Below, in pieces: positions 59,122 to 64,000 of a stretch of DNA of 64,000 nucleotides. Where the stretch lies: contig JAEXLD010000112.1 of the NCBI GenBank assembly GCA_023445445.1, positions 1-64,000 on the forward strand, given 5' to 3'. Under the pieces are notes generated by a model. It was not told the DNA's origin. It saw nothing but the letters and a program-made list of their open reading frames with translations, and searched no databases. This stretch comes from Bacillota bacterium (GTDB taxonomy: Bacteria > Bacillota > Clostridia > Clostridiales > Clostridiaceae). How positions within the stretch are numbered: position 1 is the stretch's first letter; each line of letters begins with the position of its first letter. The position numbers and the translations under genes were made by a program.

Positions 59122-61473
59122 ATGAAAAAAGTTGAAATTTTAGCTCCAGCTGGGAGCATGGAAAGTCTTATAGCTGCTATGAATAAGGGAGCAGATGCTA
59201 TATATTTAGGTGGTAATAAGTTTTCAGCAAGAGCATATGCCTCTAATTTTGATAATGACAATATGATAAAAGCAGTAGATTATGCACATAGCTATGGGGC
59301 TAAAGTTTATGTAACATTAAATACTATTTTAAAAGAAAATGAAATTGAAGAAGCTGTAAGATATGTTGGCTTTTTATATGAAATAGGAGTAGATGCTATA
59401 ATTATACAAGACTTGGGTTTATTTAAAAGAGTGAAAGAAGATTATCCCGATTTTGAAATTCATGCATCAACTCAAATGACAATACACAATGGTGAAGGGG
59501 CTTTATTTTTTAAGGAAAAGGGATTTCATAGAATAGTTTTATCTAGGGAACTGTCATTAGATGAAATTAAATATATTTCTACAGATTTAGGGATAGAAAC
59601 GGAGATTTTTGTTCATGGAGCCTTATGTGTATCTTATTCAGGACAGTGTCTTATGAGCTCAATGATAGGTGGAAGAAGTGGAAACAGAGGAAGATGCGCT
59701 CAGCCTTGTAGAATGGAATATACTTTAAAAGGAGAGAATTCAGGAGAAAAGAAGGCATATTTATTAAGTCCTAAGGATATATGTACAATTGAAAGTATTG
59801 GAGATATTATAGATTCAGGAGCATATTCTTTAAAGATTGAAGGTAGAATGAAAAGGCCAGAATATGTAGCTGGTGTAGTTGATAATTATAAAAAGGCAGT
59901 AGAAAAAGAATTATATAAGACGGAGTATAATGTTTCTAAGGGAAAGAGAGAATTAATGCAACTATTTAATAGAGGAGGATTCTCAACTGCATATTTACAC
60001 AAAAATTTAGGTAAGGATATGATGAGCTTTAATAGCCCAAGAAATACGGGGTTACCTTTAGGTAGAATTGAAAAAAATGGTGAGATATTATTAAAAGAGA
60101 ACATTAATATAGGGGATGGCTTCAGATTTAGGGAAACTGGATATAATATTAATAAGATTATAAAAGATGGGAAAGAAGTTAATAAAGCAAATAGAGGAGA
60201 AAGAGTTAAGATCTTCCCAACTGCATATAAGGTTGGGGATGAAATATTTAAATCTTCAGATAAGATGCTTTTTGATTCCCTAGAGGACTCACTAATTCCT
60301 TTTAATAGAAAGATTAATATTAAGGCAGAAGTTATATTTAAAGTATCGGAACCTATGAAGTTAATTATCAATTATAGGGATAAGGAATATGTATTCTTTG
60401 GAGAAAAGGTAGAAAAGGCAGAAAGAAAGCCTTTAAGTAAGGAAAGAATAATTGAATCATTAATAAAATCCTCTGAAAGTGCTTTTAAGATTGAAGAAGT
60501 TGAATTTATTGACTTTGAAGAAGGATTTTTAAGGATACGTGATTTAAATAGTTTAAGAAGAGAGGCTTTAGAGGGCCTTCAAAAGTCTATAATTAAATCT
60601 TTTAGAAGAAGAAGACCGGAGAAGAATATAAAAACTAATGAAAAATCTAATAAATCTACGGACTTAAATATATTATATCAATGCGTAACAAAAGAACAAT
60701 TAAGTGCTTTATTAGATGAAGGAATTAAAGATATTGCTGTTGATGTCTTTAATAGAGACAAAGATGCATTAAAGATTAATGATATAAAGAATATAAGTAA
60801 TATTCAGGGATTAAACATATATTTGAAGGTTCCTAATATAATAAAGAGTGAATTTAATAGTGTTGTTAATATAATTGAAAAAGTTAAAGATCAAATAAAA
60901 GGAATAGTTACAGTTAATGTTGGTATTATAAGAAAGTATCAAAAGGAACTTAATATAATTGGAGATTATAAGCTAAATATAATAAATTCAGAGGCTTTAA
61001 AATTCTATCAAAGGGAATTAGCTGTTCCAACAATTAGTCTTGAATTAAATAGAAAAGAAATAAAGGATCTACTAAAAAATAACACTGGCAATGTTCAAGG
61101 AATTATTTATGGTAAAACTGAGCTTATGATAAGTGAATATTGTCCTATTGGAAGTACCTTTGGAGAAAAATCTAGCTGCAAAGAATGTAATATAGCTTGT
61201 TCTAGGGATAAATTTATTTTAATTGATAGAATGAAAGAAAAATTTAGAGTAATGACAGATATATTTTGTAGGAGTTATATATTAAATCCCAAAGCAATAA
61301 ATCTTATAGATGAAAAAGAAGACTTAATTAATCTTGGAATTAATTCTTTTAGAGTTGAATTTAGAGATGAAGACTATGAAGAAGTAAAAAAGGTTTTAGG
61401 AATGATTAAGGGAAAAGAGATAATAAATTCTAAAGAATATACTAAAGGTCATTATAGAAGAGGAATAGAATAG
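59122..61473 (+). CDS. U32-family peptidase
   Basis: A 783-residue protein of peptidase family U32 with an attached DUF3656-like C-terminal half. It starts VEILAPAGSMESLIAAMNKG and AIYLGGNKFSARAYA, and has the family signature SGNRGRCAQPCRMEYTL near residue 190. A second set of cysteines near the C-terminus (SEYCPIGSTFGEKSSCKECN) may bind an iron-sulfur cluster. Homologues include collagenase-like proteases and the RNA hydroxylation factor RlhA, so a protease role is not certain. TTTAGGAG precedes the ATG. Confidence 0.9.
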   Translation: MKKVEILAPAGSMESLIAAMNKGADAIYLGGNKFSARAYASNFDNDNMIKAVDYAHSYGAKVYVTLNTILKENEIEEAVRYVGFLYEIGVDAIIIQDLGLFKRVKEDYPDFEIHASTQMTIHNGEGALFFKEKGFHRIVLSRELSLDEIKYISTDLGIETEIFVHGALCVSYSGQCLMSSMIGGRSGNRGRCAQPCRMEYTLKGENSGEKKAYLLSPKDICTIESIGDIIDSGAYSLKIEGRMKRPEYVAGVVDNYKKAVEKELYKTEYNVSKGKRELMQLFNRGGFSTAYLHKNLGKDMMSFNSPRNTGLPLGRIEKNGEILLKENINIGDGFRFRETGYNINKIIKDGKEVNKANRGERVKIFPTAYKVGDEIFKSSDKMLFDSLEDSLIPFNRKINIKAEVIFKVSEPMKLIINYRDKEYVFFGEKVEKAERKPLSKERIIESLIKSSESAFKIEEVEFIDFEEGFLRIRDLNSLRREALEGLQKSIIKSFRRRRPEKNIKTNEKSNKSTDLNILYQCVTKEQLSALLDEGIKDIAVDVFNRDKDALKINDIKNISNIQGLNIYLKVPNIIKSEFNSVVNIIEKVKDQIKGIVTVNVGIIRKYQKELNIIGDYKLNIINSEALKFYQRELAVPTISLELNRKEIKDLLKNNTGNVQGIIYGKTELMISEYCPIGSTFGEKSSCKECNIACSRDKFILIDRMKEKFRVMTDIFCRSYILNPKAINLIDEKEDLINLGINSFRVEFRDEDYEEVKKVLGMIKGKEIINSKEYTKGHYRRGIE

Positions 61474-61477
61474 ATAT

Positions 61478-61837
61478 ATGAGTTTATTAATAAGTATTAT
61501 TTTTATTACTGCTACTATAGTGGTAAATTTTATGTTTATATTTTCAACAAGAAAATATAAATATTATAAGCCGGTAATAGAATTAGGGCATAAAGCTAAA
61601 ATAGAATGTATGACTTCATTAAATAAATTTTGAAAAAAAGAAATTCTTATAGTAGCTATAGGAATAACATTATGTTTTTTATCAATTTTTATTGATGTTA
61701 ATAATAGGATTATATTAGGGACATTTTTTACCTTAAGTATTTTATATAGTTTTATTGACATTATATGGGGAATTTATAATTATAAAAGTTTTAATAAAAG
61801 TATTAATAATTTACTTAATAAAACTAGTAAATTATAA
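61478..61837 (+). pseudogene. Small membrane protein gene interrupted by in-frame TGA
   Basis: The frame from ATG 61478 runs 119 sense or nonsense codons to TAA 61835-61837 and contains a single internal TGA at codon 52 (61631-61633). Before it: LLISIIFITATIVVNFMFIF, a membrane helix, then a basic loop ending TSLNKF. After it: KKEILIVAIGITLCFLSIFI and ILGTFFTLSILYSFIDIIWG, two more membrane helices. Both halves look like one three-helix protein, so TGA probably replaced TGG (Trp) or CGA (Arg). It sits between the U32 peptidase and mutS2 genes. Function unknown. Confidence 0.65.
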
Positions 61838-61849
61838 AAAGGAGAGAAT

Positions 61850-64000
61850 ATGCAAGAAAGAACTCTTAAAGTATTAGAATTTAATAAAATTAAAGATAAA
61901 TTAAAAGAATATGCTATAACTGCTAGCAGTAAAGAAATTATTGAAAAACTAAAACCTTACGAAACAGTTTATGAAGTAAAAAGGAAGTTACAAGAAACAG
62001 ATGAAGCATTGGACCTTTTAATTACAAAAGGGAATCCTCCTTTTGAAGGTTTGCATGACGTAAAAGAAGGTGTTGAAAGAGCAAAAAAAGGTGGCATATT
62101 ATCTACAGGGCAACTATTAAAAATAGGTGGCATGCTTAAATGTTCAAGAAGATTTAAAGATTATATATCAAGAAGAGATGATGAAAAACCTCATTTAATA
62201 TTAGAAGATCTTGCTTATATTCTTACACCTGTGAAATCATTAGAAGATATTATTGAATTATCAATAATATCAGAAGATGAAATTAGCGACAAAGCAAGTA
62301 GTGCTTTAAGTTCAATTAGAAGAAATTTAAAGGAAAAGAATTTATCAGTTAGAGATAAGATAAATTCTATAGTAAGATCAAATGCTAAATATTTACAAGA
62401 CTCTCTATATACTATGAGAGGAGATAGATATGTATTACCTGTAAAAGCAGAATATAAAAGTGCAGTTCCTGGTCTTGTACATGATCAAAGTTCTACTGGA
62501 GCTACTCTTTTTATAGAACCGATGAGTCTTGTTAATTTAAATAATGAAATAAAAGAGCTTAAGCTTAAAGAAAAAGCAGAAATAGAAAGAATATTAATGG
62601 ACTTATCTAATAGGGTTTTTGAAGTAATAGAAACTGTTGAAAGTAATTTTAATATACTTACAGAATTAGATTTTATTTTTGCAAAAGGTAAATATGGATC
62701 AAGTCTAAATGCAATATGTCCAGATGTAAATGAAGATAAAAGCTTTGATATAATTCAAGGAAGACATCCTCTTATTGATCCTAAATTTGTAGTTCCATCA
62801 GATATATATTTAGGCAAAGAGTTTAGCACTTTAATGATAACTGGACCAAATACAGGAGGTAAAACTGTTACCTTAAAAACTGTAGGATTACTACACTTAA
62901 TGGCATTAAGTGGTCTTTTAATTCCAGCTAGAGATAACTCTAGTATAAGCTTTTTCAAAAGCATATTTGCAGATATTGGAGATGAACAAAGTATAGAGCA
63001 ATCATTATCAACATTTTCTTCTCATATGACAAGTATAGTTAAGATAATGGAAAGTGCCGATGATGACTCTTTAGTTTTATTTGATGAAATAGGATCTGGT
63101 ACTGATCCTACAGAAGGAGCTGCTCTTGCTATTGCTATATTAGAAACTTTAAGAGAGCAAGGAGCAAGGATTATTGCAACCACTCATTATAGTGAGTTAA
63201 AGGGCTATGCATTAAGAACTTCAGGTATAGAGAATGCTTCTGTAGAGTTTGATGTGGAAACCCTAAAGCCAACTTATAGATTATTAATAGGTATTCCAGG
63301 TAAATCCAATGCTTTTGAAATATCAAAGAGACTAGGGCTAAGGGAAGATGTAATATCTAAAGCCAGAGAAAATATATCTTCAGAGAATCTACAATTTGAA
63401 GATTTAATTAGAGATTTACAAGAAAAAAGTATTATAGCTAATAGAGATGCTAGAGAAGCAAAAAAATTAAAAAATGAAGCAGATGAACTTAAAAAGAAAT
63501 ATGATGAAAAGCTAAAGAGATTAGATGAAATAAGGGATAAGGCTTATAGTGAAGCAAGACATGAAGCAAAAAATATAATTTCAAAAGCTAAAGACGAAGC
63601 TGATGAAATATTAAAGACTATGAGAGAATTAGAAAAGTTAGGTATATCTCAAGGTGGTAGAGCAAGGCTTGAAGAAGAAAGAAAAAAACTTAAGGATAGT
63701 CTAGAAAATAAAGAAGCTTCATTAATTAAGGAAAGAGAAAATAATGGTGAAGTTATAGATAAGGTTACCTTAGGAATGGATGCTTATTTACCATCATTAA
63801 ATCAAAATGTAATTATTATTTCAATGCCTGATTCTAGAGGAGAAGTTCAAGTAGAGGCTGGAATAATGAAAATAAACGTTAAACTTAAGGACTTAAGAAA
63901 ATTAAAAAATACAAATATTAAAAAAGAAAAAAAGAAAAGAGAGTTGAATTTAAACTTAAAATCTGTAGACAGTAGAGTAGATTTAAGGGGCATGGATTCA
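61850..64000 (+). CDS. mutS2: Endonuclease/recombination suppressor MutS2 (partial)
   Basis: 717 codons from ATG 61850 to the window edge; the full protein is about 785 residues, so only the end of the Smr domain is missing. The MutS core ATPase shows Walker A GPNTGGKT at residues 332-339, then Walker B-like LVLFDEIGSGTDPTEGAAL near residue 405 and TTHYSELKGYA. A long coiled coil follows (KKLKNEADELKKKYDEKLKR). The last residues VDSRVDLRGMDS are the start of the Smr nuclease domain. MutS2 acts at ribosome collisions and/or branched DNA. AAAGGAGAG precedes the ATG. Confidence 0.95.
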   Translation, partial: MQERTLKVLEFNKIKDKLKEYAITASSKEIIEKLKPYETVYEVKRKLQETDEALDLLITKGNPPFEGLHDVKEGVERAKKGGILSTGQLLKIGGMLKCSRRFKDYISRRDDEKPHLILEDLAYILTPVKSLEDIIELSIISEDEISDKASSALSSIRRNLKEKNLSVRDKINSIVRSNAKYLQDSLYTMRGDRYVLPVKAEYKSAVPGLVHDQSSTGATLFIEPMSLVNLNNEIKELKLKEKAEIERILMDLSNRVFEVIETVESNFNILTELDFIFAKGKYGSSLNAICPDVNEDKSFDIIQGRHPLIDPKFVVPSDIYLGKEFSTLMITGPNTGGKTVTLKTVGLLHLMALSGLLIPARDNSSISFFKSIFADIGDEQSIEQSLSTFSSHMTSIVKIMESADDDSLVLFDEIGSGTDPTEGAALAIAILETLREQGARIIATTHYSELKGYALRTSGIENASVEFDVETLKPTYRLLIGIPGKSNAFEISKRLGLREDVISKARENISSENLQFEDLIRDLQEKSIIANRDAREAKKLKNEADELKKKYDEKLKRLDEIRDKAYSEARHEAKNIISKAKDEADEILKTMRELEKLGISQGGRARLEEERKKLKDSLENKEASLIKERENNGEVIDKVTLGMDAYLPSLNQNVIIISMPDSRGEVQVEAGIMKINVKLKDLRKLKNTNIKKEKKKRELNLNLKSVDSRVDLRGMDS

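Noticed and set aside
61631..61633. Selenocysteine reading of the in-frame TGA
   Set aside because: The product is a small membrane protein with no redox motif and I see no SECIS-like hairpin directly after the TGA; a nonsense mutation is simpler.

Overview
The window is AT-rich, with short intergenic gaps, strong GGAGG-type ribosome binding sites, intrinsic terminators with T-runs, TTGACA/TATAAT promoters, a phenylalanine T-box, an alpha/beta-type small acid-soluble spore protein and a YtxC sporulation protein. This points to a spore-forming anaerobic Firmicute, most likely Clostridium sensu stricto, in a chromosomal region. I see no rRNA, no CRISPR array, no intact insertion sequence and no prophage. 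One tRNA (Cys, minus strand) is present.

Region by region. 1-7 kb: the end of valS, a hypothetical, two tandem RimK-like ATP-grasp ligases running into folC, deoD, an RNase Z-type nuclease and a DUF4003-like protein with a poly-alanine tail. 7-26 kb is the most distinctive part: a NitT/TauT-type ABC importer, then two paralogous three-gene cassettes (molybdopterin oxidoreductase of nitrate-reductase type, four-cluster ferredoxin, FAD/NAD oxidoreductase) that flank a molybdenum cofactor operon (mobB; moeA, mobA, mogA/moaB, a second MoeA-like protein, moaC, moaA, a MOSC protein), followed by two tandem TDT/TehA-family membrane proteins. Upstream of moeA is a structured leader with a GAAA tetraloop, a canonical 11-nt tetraloop receptor and a switchable terminator, which I read as a molybdenum-cofactor-type riboswitch. 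CRP/FNR-type palindromes lie upstream of the first molybdoenzyme and the second TDT gene. Together the genes look like an anaerobic respiratory or electron-sink island (NADH to FAD protein to ferredoxin to Mo enzyme), nitrate being the likeliest acceptor but unproven.

26-36 kb: cysK with an Rrf2/CymR-like regulator, heme oxygenase behind a Fur-box-like site, cell-wall amidase, a TSCPD protein, a beta-propeller protein, DUF4364, a polysaccharide deacetylase, a tandem-OB SSB-like protein, dapD, a cobalamin adenosyltransferase and an aminotransferase. 36-42 kb: a complete oppBCDFA peptide importer with a CcpA-type site far upstream. 42-45 kb: asd-dapA-dapB on the minus strand (with dapD giving most of lysine/diaminopimelate synthesis). 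45-53 kb: a spore protein, a methyltransferase, hslO, tRNA-Cys, an HD phosphohydrolase, a GME-fold-like protein, ytxC, an L20 leader directly in front of rpmI-rplT (no infC), ktrB-ktrA and a TrmH-type methyltransferase. 53-64 kb: T-box pheS-pheT, a DUF368 membrane protein, zapA, a U32 peptidase, a small membrane gene interrupted by an in-frame TGA, and mutS2 running off the end.

All function calls come from reading motifs and gene order; no database search was run. Alternative start codons were chosen by ribosome binding site spacing where stated.
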